Shown here: in pieces, positions 16,689-24,046 of the stretch | How positions within the stretch are numbered: position 1 is the stretch's first letter | Layout of the letters: each line of letters opens with the position of its first letter | Origin: Curvibacter sp. | GTDB lineage: Bacteria > Pseudomonadota > Gammaproteobacteria > Burkholderiales > Burkholderiaceae_C | Direction of reading: 5' to 3' | DNA: 48,550 bases | Assembly (NCBI GenBank): GCA_020621965.1 | Contig: JAHRYV010000014.1 | Location: forward strand, 20,849 to 69,398 | The notes under the pieces: model-generated | The model's input: only the letters and a program-made list of their open reading frames with translations | The model's database searches: none | Told to the model about the DNA's origin: nothing | Position numbers and translations under genes: made by a program

Positions 16689-17573
16689 ATGCCGCACTGG
16701 ATCGACACCCACTGCCATCTCGACGCGCCCGAGTTCGCCCATGACGTGGCGGCCGTGCGCGCCCGCGCCCGTGAGCACGGCGTGGTCCATTGCGTGCTGC
16801 CAGCCGTGGAGGTGGCCGGCTTCGAGGCGGTGCGCCGGCTGGCGCACGCCTTCGGCGACAGCTACGCGCTGGGCATCCATCCGCTGTACGTCGGCCGCTC
16901 CCAGGAGAGCGACCTGGCCCGGCTCGACGCCGCGCTGACGGCACACCAGGACGACCCGCGCCTGGTGGCCGTGGGCGAGATCGGGCTGGACTATTTCGTG
17001 CCCGAGCTCTGCAGCAGCCCGCTGCGCGAGCGGCAGGAACACTTCTACGTGGAGCAGCTCAAGCTGGCGCGCCAGCACGGACTGCCGGTGATCCTGCATG
17101 TGCGGCGCTCCGCGGACATGCTGCTCAAGGGCCTGCGCGCCGTGGCGAACGGGGCAGCGCCGGGCGCGGGCGCGGGCGACCCTCTGTGGCGGGGCATCGC
17201 CCATGCCTTCAACGGCAGCCTGCAGCAGGCCCAGGCCTTCATCGACCTGGGGCTCAAGCTCGGCTTCGGCGGCGCGCTGACCTACGAGCGGGCGCAGAAC
17301 CTGCGCCGGCTGGCGACCGAACTGCCGCTTGATTCAATAGTGCTGGAGACAGATGCGCCCGACATGCCGCCGCACTGGCTGTACCGCACCGCCGAGCAAC
17401 GCTCCAACGGCGAGGCGCAGGGGCGCAACGAGCCGGGGGAGTTGCCGCGGATTGCACAGGTGCTGGCGGAGCTGCGCCAGCAGCCGATCGAGCGCATCGC
17501 CGATGCCAGTACGGCCAGTGCCGGCGTGGCGCTGCCCGCCATCGTCCCCCTGATCCGTGCGGCGCCGTCATGA
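16689..17573 (+). CDS. TatD family metal-dependent hydrolase
   Basis: 294 residues. Metal ligands of the TatD TIM barrel are seen in order: DTHCHLD (His8, His10), VGEIGLDY (Glu), LPVILHVRRS (His), IAHAFNGS (His), and LETDAPDMPP (Asp). TatD proteins are Mg/Mn-dependent deoxyribonucleases or exonucleases active on single-stranded DNA or D-Tyr-tRNA-like substrates. ATG at 16689 (MPHWIDTHCHLD) is preferred over one 12 bases upstream: CATGAT at 16676-16681 ends seven bases before it and may be a -10 element. The loop after NGAAPGAGAG is longer than usual. No operon partner follows on the same strand. Confidence 0.92.
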   Translation: MPHWIDTHCHLDAPEFAHDVAAVRARAREHGVVHCVLPAVEVAGFEAVRRLAHAFGDSYALGIHPLYVGRSQESDLARLDAALTAHQDDPRLVAVGEIGLDYFVPELCSSPLRERQEHFYVEQLKLARQHGLPVILHVRRSADMLLKGLRAVANGAAPGAGAGDPLWRGIAHAFNGSLQQAQAFIDLGLKLGFGGALTYERAQNLRRLATELPLDSIVLETDAPDMPPHWLYRTAEQRSNGEAQGRNEPGELPRIAQVLAELRQQPIERIADASTASAGVALPAIVPLIRAAPS

Positions 17574-17608
17574 GCGCTCCGCCAAGGCGGCTACGGGCAG
17601 AACGCACG

Positions 17609-18244
17609 CTAGGCGCGGTCACCTGGTTGCGGGCGTTGCTCCGCTGCGACGGCCAGACGTTCCAGCAGCTTGTTCTGGGCGTCGAACAGGGCGTTTTGCT
17701 GTTCGATCAGGCGCAGCGACTGGGCCTGCGGCGAGTCTTTGCGATTGATCTTGCGCATGAAAAAGATCCAGACGCCGATCAACAGCAGCATAGGGCCCCA
17801 GGCGACGAGGATCTCCATGAGCAAGGGCCGCTCTTCCGGTTTGTTGGTCTTTTTCGTGGCGCCGACGGACACCACGCGCACGCTCTGCTTTGCATAGGCC
17901 TCCTTGAGGTGTGCGGCGTCTGCATAGACGCGAAAACCGACTTCCTCATGTGGCGGTACCTCAACCTGATAGACCTGCTGAGTGACGGTGTCTATCAAGG
18001 CGTCCTTGGCATCGTAATACCTCACTTCGACTCGAATGTTGTCTATGCAGGCAGATGAGGTATTTCTGAGAGACCCAACAGTCACGATGGATCGTTCATC
18101 TTTGTTTTCGACGATTCGAAATGACGTTCCCACGACCGTGAGATCTTTGGGCGTCGCATGGTTGTCATTGTTCTGGGGGCAGGCAGCTAGACTGCTTGTC
18201 ACGATAGCCAGGGTGATTCCGACAATTGCAGCGATCCTTTTCAA
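17609..18244 (-). CDS. FxLYD-like lipoprotein/membrane protein with an FtsH-type TM helix
   Basis: 211 residues from a TTG start at 18244; AAGGAGGA six bases upstream makes this start convincing. Residues 1-22 form a signal sequence ending in the lipobox LAAC. Residues about 35-110 resemble an FxLYD domain (TVGSLRNTSSACIDNIRVE, RYYDAKDALIDTV, VPPHEEVGFRV). Residues 138-164 read EERPLLMEILVAWG then PMLLLIGVWIFFMR: from memory the second block is identical to the second membrane helix of E. coli FtsH, and the preceding EE..LL..I...W also fits FtsH. The last 45 residues form a likely coiled coil (SLRLIEQQNALFDAQNKLLERL). There is no AAA or protease domain. Function is unknown; interaction with the FtsH hexamer is inferred. 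Base composition is lower in GC than in its neighbours, which may mean later acquisition. Confidence 0.8.
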   Translation of the reverse strand: MKRIAAIVGITLAIVTSSLAACPQNNDNHATPKDLTVVGTSFRIVENKDERSIVTVGSLRNTSSACIDNIRVEVRYYDAKDALIDTVTQQVYQVEVPPHEEVGFRVYADAAHLKEAYAKQSVRVVSVGATKKTNKPEERPLLMEILVAWGPMLLLIGVWIFFMRKINRKDSPQAQSLRLIEQQNALFDAQNKLLERLAVAAEQRPQPGDRA

Positions 18245-18418
18245 GATTTCCTCCTTGGTGTTGAGATTTGTTGCTTGGACGGGCAAACTGACGATGCGGG
18301 TCCCTGTGTTGCAATCGCAAAGCATACTTCGACCAGAAGTGTGTGCTTGGTGGCATGGGCGCGACCCGAACTCTGATCACATCCTTCGATTCGGGGCCGA
18401 ATTGGGCGGCAGATTTCC

Positions 18419-18928
18419 ATGCGCTTGACTGGCCTGTCACCTATCGTCGGCCTCGGTACGCGCGTGCTCATCCTCGGCAGCTTCCCCAGCGTGGCCTCGC
18501 TCAATGCGCAGCAGTACTACGCCCATCCGCACAACCAGTTCTGGAAGATCCTGCAGGCGCTGTGGCCGCAGCATCCTCTGCCCGGGCGGGAGGACTACGA
18601 GCGCCGCTGCGCCTGGCTGCTGGCGCGGGGTCTGGGGCTGTGGGACGTCTACGCCAGCTGCGAACGCAGCGGCAGCCTGGACAGCGCTATCCGTAACGCC
18701 GAGGTGAACGACTTTGCTGCGCTCAAGGCCCATTGCCCGCAGCTGCAGCTGATCGTGCACAACGGCGGCGAGAGCTACAAACATGCCAAGCTGGTGCGGA
18801 CCAGCCTGGGTGTGGAGCACTTCCCGCTGTTGAAGCTGCCGTCGACCAGCCCGGCCAATGCGAGTTGGAGCTTCGAGCGCAAGCTTGCGGCTTGGCGGGA
18901 GGTGATGGTGTCGGCAGGGTTGTTGTGA
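18419..18928 (+). CDS. DNA-deoxyinosine (hypoxanthine) glycosylase, UDG superfamily
   Basis: 169 residues. RVLILGSFPSVASLNAQQYYAHPHNQFWKIL is the defining block of the family-6 HDG/MUG-like glycosylases (given here as a pattern: LGSFPS, then YY.HP.NQFW), and the second motif LLKLPSTSPAN matches the SPA-type loop of the superfamily. Family-6 enzymes excise hypoxanthine formed by adenine deamination; the Asn of HPHNQFW is the likely catalytic residue. It would act in base-excision repair in the cytoplasm. ATG at 18419 gives the usual length. An imperfect hairpin (18320-18348) lies in the gap shared with the divergent FxLYD-like gene. Confidence 0.88.
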   Translation: MRLTGLSPIVGLGTRVLILGSFPSVASLNAQQYYAHPHNQFWKILQALWPQHPLPGREDYERRCAWLLARGLGLWDVYASCERSGSLDSAIRNAEVNDFAALKAHCPQLQLIVHNGGESYKHAKLVRTSLGVEHFPLLKLPSTSPANASWSFERKLAAWREVMVSAGLL

Positions 18929-19252
18929 TCTTTGATGGGTTTTCTTCTGCGAAGCACCATTGAAACGTAGCGCAATCTGTCTCGTTCACGGCAGGCTGCT
19001 CACGGCCGCCGTTCGGGGCGCAAAGATCAGCACCCTTGGACTACGACCGCAGGCCTGAAATGCCGGCGTTCCACACAAGGTGGCGACGTCCCGCGCCGTA
19101 GAAGCGTAGCCGGAACACCAACCACCAAATCCAGGCCCCCTTCTCTACCCCGGCGGGGGTAGAGAAGGGCGGGGGGATGAGTGGGGGGTAGACCAAGCGA
19201 CGCAGTCGAAACCACGGACTGCCAAAAAAACGAAAGCGATAATCCCCTCACC
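18929..19252. other. 324-base intergenic region with a strong hairpin
   Basis: No gene is supported. The notable element is the perfect 14-bp inverted repeat listed separately. Downstream of it the sequence is G-rich on the plus strand (GCGGGGGGATGAGTGGGGGG), then GCCAAAAAAACGAAAGCGATAAT, with a candidate -10 GATAAT at 19238-19243. Confidence 0.5.
19138..19169. repeat. Perfect 14-bp inverted repeat (hairpin)
   Basis: CCCTTCTCTACCCC (19138-19151) and GGGGTAGAGAAGGG (19156-19169) are exact complements around the loop GGCG. No T-run follows on either strand, so it is not a standard intrinsic terminator; it could be an extragenic palindrome or an mRNA-stabilising hairpin. Confidence 0.85.
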
Positions 19253-20011
19253 TTGAGCAAACAAAAATTCACCCTGCCCGAAGTCCAGTTCTCCGACGAG
19301 GGCCACATCCGCCACCTGCACCTAGGCACGATCTGGATCCAGGGTTCCATGGACATGCGGGACCCTACCCGCCTGGTACACGAGTACATCCAGCGCATGA
19401 TGGCCTGGCTGTTGTTCGTCGAGCCCGACTCCGTGCCCAAGCGCCAGGCCGTGCAGCTGGGCCTGGGCGCCGGTTCGCTGACCAAGTTCTGCGCCAAGGT
19501 GCTGCGCATGAAGACCACGGCCATCGAGCTCAATCCGCAGGTGCTGCACGCCTGCCGCGGCTGGTTCAAGTTGCCGGCGGACACGACCCGCATGCAGGTC
19601 ATCCTGGCCGATGCGGCCAAGGAGATCCAGAACCCGCAGTGGTTCGGCACGGTGGACGCGCTGCAGGTGGATCTGTACGATCATGAGGCCGCAGCACCCG
19701 TGCTCGACAGCGCCGAGTTCTATGCCGACTGCCGCCGCCTGCTGACGGAAGAGGGCTGCATGACGGTCAACCTGTTCGGTCGTTCCTCCAGCTTCGACCG
19801 TAGCGTGGACAAGATCGCGGCCGCCTTCGGCCGCGAGGCCATCTGGGCCTTCAAGGCGACGCGCGAAGGCAACACCGTGGTGCTGGCGCAGCGCACGCCT
19901 TCGCGTCCCAAGCGTTCCGTGCTTGCCGAGCGCGCTGAAATCATCCAGACTCAATGGGGCCTGCCGGCACCCAAGTGGCTGCGCGGCTTCAAACCCATCG
20001 TAGAACTCTGA
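19253..20011 (+). CDS. Spermidine-synthase-like (SpeE-fold) protein
   Basis: 252 residues from TTG 19253 (LSKQKFTLPEVQFSDEG). AVQLGLGAGSLTKFCAKVL is the S-adenosyl binding glycine motif, followed by the acidic end AIELNPQVL and later DALQVDLYDHEAAAP, where spermidine synthases carry the catalytic D.YD. The N-terminus GHIRHLHLGTIWIQGSMD replaces the usual substrate tetramerisation domain. It could be an aminopropyltransferase or another SAM-type transferase; I would not call it SpeE because the polyamine-binding residues cannot be confirmed. GATAAT at 19238-19243 lies nine bases before the TTG without a Shine-Dalgarno sequence. The gspE-like gene follows after four bases, so the two are likely co-transcribed. 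Confidence 0.78.
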   Translation: MSKQKFTLPEVQFSDEGHIRHLHLGTIWIQGSMDMRDPTRLVHEYIQRMMAWLLFVEPDSVPKRQAVQLGLGAGSLTKFCAKVLRMKTTAIELNPQVLHACRGWFKLPADTTRMQVILADAAKEIQNPQWFGTVDALQVDLYDHEAAAPVLDSAEFYADCRRLLTEEGCMTVNLFGRSSSFDRSVDKIAAAFGREAIWAFKATREGNTVVLAQRTPSRPKRSVLAERAEIIQTQWGLPAPKWLRGFKPIVEL

Positions 20012-20015
20012 TTCC

Positions 20016-21806
20016 ATGAGCGCCCAGCCCAAGTCCAGAAGCCTGTCCAAGACCGACCATGTGGGCCCGATCGGCTGGCGCCTGCTGGTCGAGTGGCTGC
20101 AGGCCGACGGCGTGATCGCTGACGAGGAGGCGCAGCGCACCATCGCCCGCTGCTCCGCGGCCGAGAGCGCGCAGCACGCGCTGCTGCGCCTGGCCAATGT
20201 CTCCATGCGCCGGGCCAGCGACCAGAAGGCGCTGGATATCGAGAACCTCACGCAGTGGCTGGCCGGGCGCGCCGGCCTGGAGTATCTGCGCATCGATCCG
20301 CTCAAGGTGGACGTGGGCAAGGTGGGCGACGTGATGAGCGCGGGTTACGCCGAGCGCCACCGCGTGCTGCCGGTGCAGGTCACGCCCAGTGAGGTCGTGG
20401 TGGCCACGGCCGAGCCTTTCATCACCGACTGGGTGGGCGAGGTGGAGCGCCAGACCCGCCGCGGTGTGCGCCGCGTCATCGCCAGCCCGCTGGAGATCCA
20501 GCGTTACACGGCCGAGTTCTTTGCCCTGGCCAAGTCGGTGCGCGCGGCGCAGAAGGCGGGCAGCAGCGCGGGCGGCTCCAGCTTCGAACAGCTGGTGGAG
20601 CTGGGCAAGACCAACAAACAACTCGACGCCAACGACCAGAGCGTGGTGCAGGTGGTGGACTGGCTGTGGCAGTACGCCTTCGACCAGCGCGCCAGCGACA
20701 TCCACCTGGAGCCGCGGCGCGAGCAGGGCGTGATCCGCTTCCGCATCGACGGCGTGCTGCACCCCGTGTACCAGATGCCCATGGGCGTGCTCAATGCCAT
20801 GACGGCGCGCATCAAGCTGCTGGGCCGCATGGACGTGGTGGAAAAGCGCCGCCCGCAGGACGGCCGCATCAAGACACGCAACCCCGGCGGCGACGAGGTG
20901 GAGATGCGGATCTCCACCCTGCCTACCGCCTTCGGCGAGAAGATGGTGATGCGGATCTTCGACCCCGACACCACGGTCAAGGACCTGGCCGAGCTGGGTT
21001 TCTCCCCGCACGACGCACAGCGCTGGGAGGCGCTGGTCAAGCGCCCGCACGGCATCATTCTGGTGACCGGCCCCACCGGTTCGGGCAAGACCACCACGCT
21101 GTACTCCACCTTGAAGCGCGTGGCGACCGAGGAGGTCAACGTCAGCACCGTGGAAGACCCGATCGAAATGATCGAGCCGGCCTTCAACCAGACCCAGGTG
21201 CAGCCGCAGCTGGATTTCGGTTTCCCCGAGGGCCTGCGCGCGCTGATGCGGCAGGACCCGGACATCATCATGGTGGGCGAAATCCGCGACCTGGAAACCG
21301 CCGAGATGGCGGTGCAGGCCGCGCTGACCGGCCACCTGGTGTTCTCCACCCTGCACACCAACGACGCGCCGTCGGCGGTGACGCGCCTGATGGAGCTGGG
21401 CATCCCGCCCTATCTGATCAACGCCACCGTGCTGGGTGTGCTGGCGCAACGCCTGGTGCGCACCTTATGCAAGCAATGCAAGCAGCCCGATGAGACGGCC
21501 ACACGCGAGCAGCTGGCCGAGGTGGTCAAGCCCTGGAGCATCAGCGGCGGCTACAAACCCTACCGCCCGGTGGGCTGCGTGGACTGCCGCATGACCGGCT
21601 ACCAGGGCCGCATGGGCCTGTACGAGCTGCTGGTGATCACCGAAGCCTTCAAGGACAAGGTCAGCCGCGAGCCCAATATCGATGCCCTCAAGCGCCAGGC
21701 CGTGGCCGACGGCATGCGCCCACTGCGCCTGGCCGGCGCGCTGCGCGTGGCCGAGGGCCTGACGGTGATCGACGAAGTGTTGGGTGCGACACCACCTCTG
21801 ACATAG
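20016..21806 (+). CDS. GspE/PulE-type secretion or pilus ATPase, orphan
   Basis: 596 residues. An N-terminal MshEN-like part (about 80-180: GRAGLEYLRIDPLKVDV, VLPVQVTPSEVVVATAEP) precedes the ATPase core: Walker A GPTGSGKT (352-359), the Asp box TVEDPIE, Walker B PDIIMVGEIRDLETAE and the His box LVFSTLHTND. A zinc site CKQC...CVDC follows near 490-525. GspE/PilB-family ATPases hydrolyse ATP to drive pseudopilus or type IV pilus assembly. No other secretion or pilus gene lies nearby; the only partner is the spermidine-synthase-like gene directly upstream, so the system it powers is unknown. No hairpin with a T-run follows. Confidence 0.9.
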   Translation: MSAQPKSRSLSKTDHVGPIGWRLLVEWLQADGVIADEEAQRTIARCSAAESAQHALLRLANVSMRRASDQKALDIENLTQWLAGRAGLEYLRIDPLKVDVGKVGDVMSAGYAERHRVLPVQVTPSEVVVATAEPFITDWVGEVERQTRRGVRRVIASPLEIQRYTAEFFALAKSVRAAQKAGSSAGGSSFEQLVELGKTNKQLDANDQSVVQVVDWLWQYAFDQRASDIHLEPRREQGVIRFRIDGVLHPVYQMPMGVLNAMTARIKLLGRMDVVEKRRPQDGRIKTRNPGGDEVEMRISTLPTAFGEKMVMRIFDPDTTVKDLAELGFSPHDAQRWEALVKRPHGIILVTGPTGSGKTTTLYSTLKRVATEEVNVSTVEDPIEMIEPAFNQTQVQPQLDFGFPEGLRALMRQDPDIIMVGEIRDLETAEMAVQAALTGHLVFSTLHTNDAPSAVTRLMELGIPPYLINATVLGVLAQRLVRTLCKQCKQPDETATREQLAEVVKPWSISGGYKPYRPVGCVDCRMTGYQGRMGLYELLVITEAFKDKVSREPNIDALKRQAVADGMRPLRLAGALRVAEGLTVIDEVLGATPPLT

Positions 21807-21953
21807 GCATGGCAGGGGCTGGCGCTAGGGTATTCCCTGGGGGGTCAACCCAAGCATACGGGGGTGGGGATAGGTGTAATCCACATCCGGATACAGGGAC
21901 TTTCCGGGGCAGAATCCCCGGTGTTCGGGCTCTTGGCCCGCAGGAGAGAGTTT
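21807..21953 (+). promoter_or_regulatory. Leader of the tct operon with two hairpins
   Basis: CCGGGG/CCCCGG (21904-21909 / 21916-21921, loop CAGAAT) and CGGGC/GCCCG (21926-21930 / 21936-21940, loop TCTTG) lie one after the other just ahead of the ribosome binding site AGGAGAGAG (21942-21950). The second hairpin touches the site, so it could limit translation of tctB. I cannot identify the promoter with confidence. Confidence 0.5.
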
Positions 21954-22442
21954 GTGAAAATCAAGAGTGAAAAAGACTTTTACTCCGGGCTGATGTTCAC
22001 CATCGTGGGTGTCGCGTTTGCGGTGGGAGCCAACAACTACAGCATCGGCAGCGGCGCCCGCATGGGCCCGGGCTACTTCCCGCTGATGCTGGGCATACTG
22101 CTGGCCATCCTCGGCCTGGCCGTCAGCGCCCAGGGGCTGATCAAGCCCAGCGAGACCGGCGACAAGCTGGGCAGCGTGGCCTGGAAGCCGCTGGGCTTCA
22201 TCATCGGCGCCAACGTGCTGTTCGGCGTGCTGCTGGGTGGTCTGCCCAAGTTCGGCATTCCGTCCATGGGCCTGATCGCCGGCATCTACGGCCTGACCAT
22301 CGTGGCCAGCCTGGCCGGCGAGCGCTTCAAGCTCAAGGAAGTGCTGGTCCTGGCGACCATCCTGGCCATCATCAGCTACGGCGCCTTCGTGAAGCTGCTC
22401 AATCTGCAGTTCCCGGTGTGGCCGGCTTTCATCACCGGCTGA
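21954..22442 (+). CDS. tctB: Tripartite tricarboxylate transporter small membrane subunit TctB
   Basis: 162 residues from GTG 21954, which is preceded by AGGAGAGAG. Four hydrophobic helices are seen: about 10-27 (GLMFTIVGVAFAVGA), 43-60 (YFPLMLGILLAILGLAV), 80-115 and 125-150. The early GSGARMGPGYFP motif is the signature of TctB. With TctA it forms the sodium- or proton-driven membrane complex supplied by a periplasmic BUG receptor. The order tctB-tctA-tctC differs from the Salmonella tctCBA order. Gap to tctA is 13 bases. Confidence 0.95.
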   Translation: MKIKSEKDFYSGLMFTIVGVAFAVGANNYSIGSGARMGPGYFPLMLGILLAILGLAVSAQGLIKPSETGDKLGSVAWKPLGFIIGANVLFGVLLGGLPKFGIPSMGLIAGIYGLTIVASLAGERFKLKEVLVLATILAIISYGAFVKLLNLQFPVWPAFITG

Positions 22443-22455
22443 GGAGCAGAAGAAC

Positions 22456-23967
22456 ATGGAACTATTCGACAACCTCGCGCTGGGTTTTGGCGTCGCCTTC
22501 ACTTTCCAGAACCTGATGTACGCCTTCATCGGCGTGCTGCTGGGCACGCTGATCGGCGTGCTGCCGGGCGTGGGCCCCATCGCCACCATCGCCATGCTGC
22601 TGCCGGCCACCTACGCCTTGCCGCCGGTGGCTGCGCTGATCATGCTGGCCGGCATCTACTACGGCGCCCAGTACGGCGGCTCCACCACCGCCATCCTGGT
22701 CAACCTGCCGGGAGAATCGTCCTCGGTGGTGACCGTGATCGACGGCTACCAGATGGCGCGCAAGGGCCGTGCGGGCCCCGCGCTGGCCGCCGCCGGCATG
22801 GGCTCCTTCTTCGCCGGCTGCGTCGGCACCCTGATCCTGGCGGCCTTCGCTGCCCCGCTGACCGAAGTGGCCTTCAAGTTCGGCCCGGCCGAATACTTCT
22901 CGCTCATGGTGCTGGGCCTGATCGGCGCCGTTGTGCTGGCCTCGGGCTCGCTGCTCAAAGCCATCTCCATGATCGTGCTGGGCCTGCTGCTGGGCCTGGT
23001 CGGCACCGACGTGAACTCCGGCGTGGCGCGTTACTCCTTCGACATCCCGGAGCTGACCGACGGCATCGGCTTCATCGTGATCGCCATGGGGGTGTTCGGC
23101 TACGGCGAGATCATCCAGAATCTCTCGCACCCGGAAGACAAGCGCGAGGTCTTCACCGGCAAGGTGGAGCACATCTATCCGTCCAAGGAAGACTTCAAGC
23201 GCATGGTGCCGGCCATCCTGCGCGGCACGACCCTGGGCTCCATGCTGGGCATCCTGCCCGGCGGCGGCGCGCTGCTGTCGGCCTTTGCGGCCTACACCAT
23301 CGAGAAGAAGACCAAGCTCAAGAAGGGCGAAGTGCCCTTCGGCCAGGGCAATATCCGCGGCGTGGCCGCGCCCGAAGCGGCCAACAATGCCGGCGCACAG
23401 ACTTCCTTCATTCCGCTGCTGACGCTGGGCATCCCGCCCAACCCGGTGATGGCGCTGATGGTCGGTGCCATGACCATCCACAACATCCAGCCCGGCCCGC
23501 AGGTGATGACCAACAACCCCGAGTTGTTCTGGGGCCTGATCGCCTCCATGTGGATCGGCAACCTGATGCTGATCGTGCTGAATCTGCCGCTGATCGGCAT
23601 CTGGATCAAGCTGCTGACCGTGCCCTACCGCTGGCTGTTCCCGGCCATCGTGCTGTTCTGCGCCGTCGGCGTGTACTCCACGAACAACAACACCTGGGAT
23701 ATCTGGATGGTGGCCATGTTCGGCGTCATCGGTTACGGCTTCATCAAGCTGGGGGTCGAGCCCGCGCCGCTGCTGCTGGGCTTCATCCTGGGGCCGATGA
23801 TGGAGGAGAACCTGCGCCGCGCGCTGCTGCTGTCGCGCGGCGACTGGAGCGTGCTGGTCACGCGCCCGCTCTCGGCCACGCTGCTGGGCATGGCGCTGCT
23901 GCTGCTCGTCATCGTGCTGCTGCCGTCGGTCAAGTCCAAGCGCGAGGAAGCCTTCGTCGAGGAGTGA
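22456..23967 (+). CDS. tctA: Tripartite tricarboxylate transporter large membrane subunit TctA
   Basis: 503 residues with about twelve hydrophobic helices. The family motifs are GVLPGVGPIATIAMLLP near the N-terminus, YYGAQYGGSTTAILVNLPGE, and the inverted-repeat counterpart GILPGGGALLSAFAAY plus PLLTLGIPPNPVMALMVGA. TctA moves the substrate delivered by the BUG protein TctC. GAGGAGCAGAAGAAC upstream supplies the ribosome binding site. After its stop a strong hairpin separates it from tctC. Confidence 0.97.
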   Translation: MELFDNLALGFGVAFTFQNLMYAFIGVLLGTLIGVLPGVGPIATIAMLLPATYALPPVAALIMLAGIYYGAQYGGSTTAILVNLPGESSSVVTVIDGYQMARKGRAGPALAAAGMGSFFAGCVGTLILAAFAAPLTEVAFKFGPAEYFSLMVLGLIGAVVLASGSLLKAISMIVLGLLLGLVGTDVNSGVARYSFDIPELTDGIGFIVIAMGVFGYGEIIQNLSHPEDKREVFTGKVEHIYPSKEDFKRMVPAILRGTTLGSMLGILPGGGALLSAFAAYTIEKKTKLKKGEVPFGQGNIRGVAAPEAANNAGAQTSFIPLLTLGIPPNPVMALMVGAMTIHNIQPGPQVMTNNPELFWGLIASMWIGNLMLIVLNLPLIGIWIKLLTVPYRWLFPAIVLFCAVGVYSTNNNTWDIWMVAMFGVIGYGFIKLGVEPAPLLLGFILGPMMEENLRRALLLSRGDWSVLVTRPLSATLLGMALLLLVIVLLPSVKSKREEAFVEE

Positions 23968-23984
23968 ATCTCTTTCGCCCCTGC

Positions 23985-24018
23985 GACGACAACGGCACCT
24001 TCGGGTGCCGTTGTCGTC
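23985..24018 (+). repeat. Perfect 15-bp hairpin with TTCG loop between tctA and tctC
   Basis: GACGACAACGGCACC (23985-23999) and GGTGCCGTTGTCGTC (24004-24018) pair fully around a TTCG tetraloop, one of the most stable RNA hairpin types. No T-run follows (AGAACCGTCG), so full termination is unlikely; it may block 3' exonucleases for tctBA or protect the 5' end of processed tctC mRNA. Confidence 0.9.
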
Positions 24019-24046
24019 AGAACCGTCGTCAACAGGAGACATGCGC

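Noticed and set aside
18036-18428. A 130-codon plus-strand frame before the glycosylase gene
   Set aside because: Antisense to the FxLYD-like gene; its translation shows no family features.
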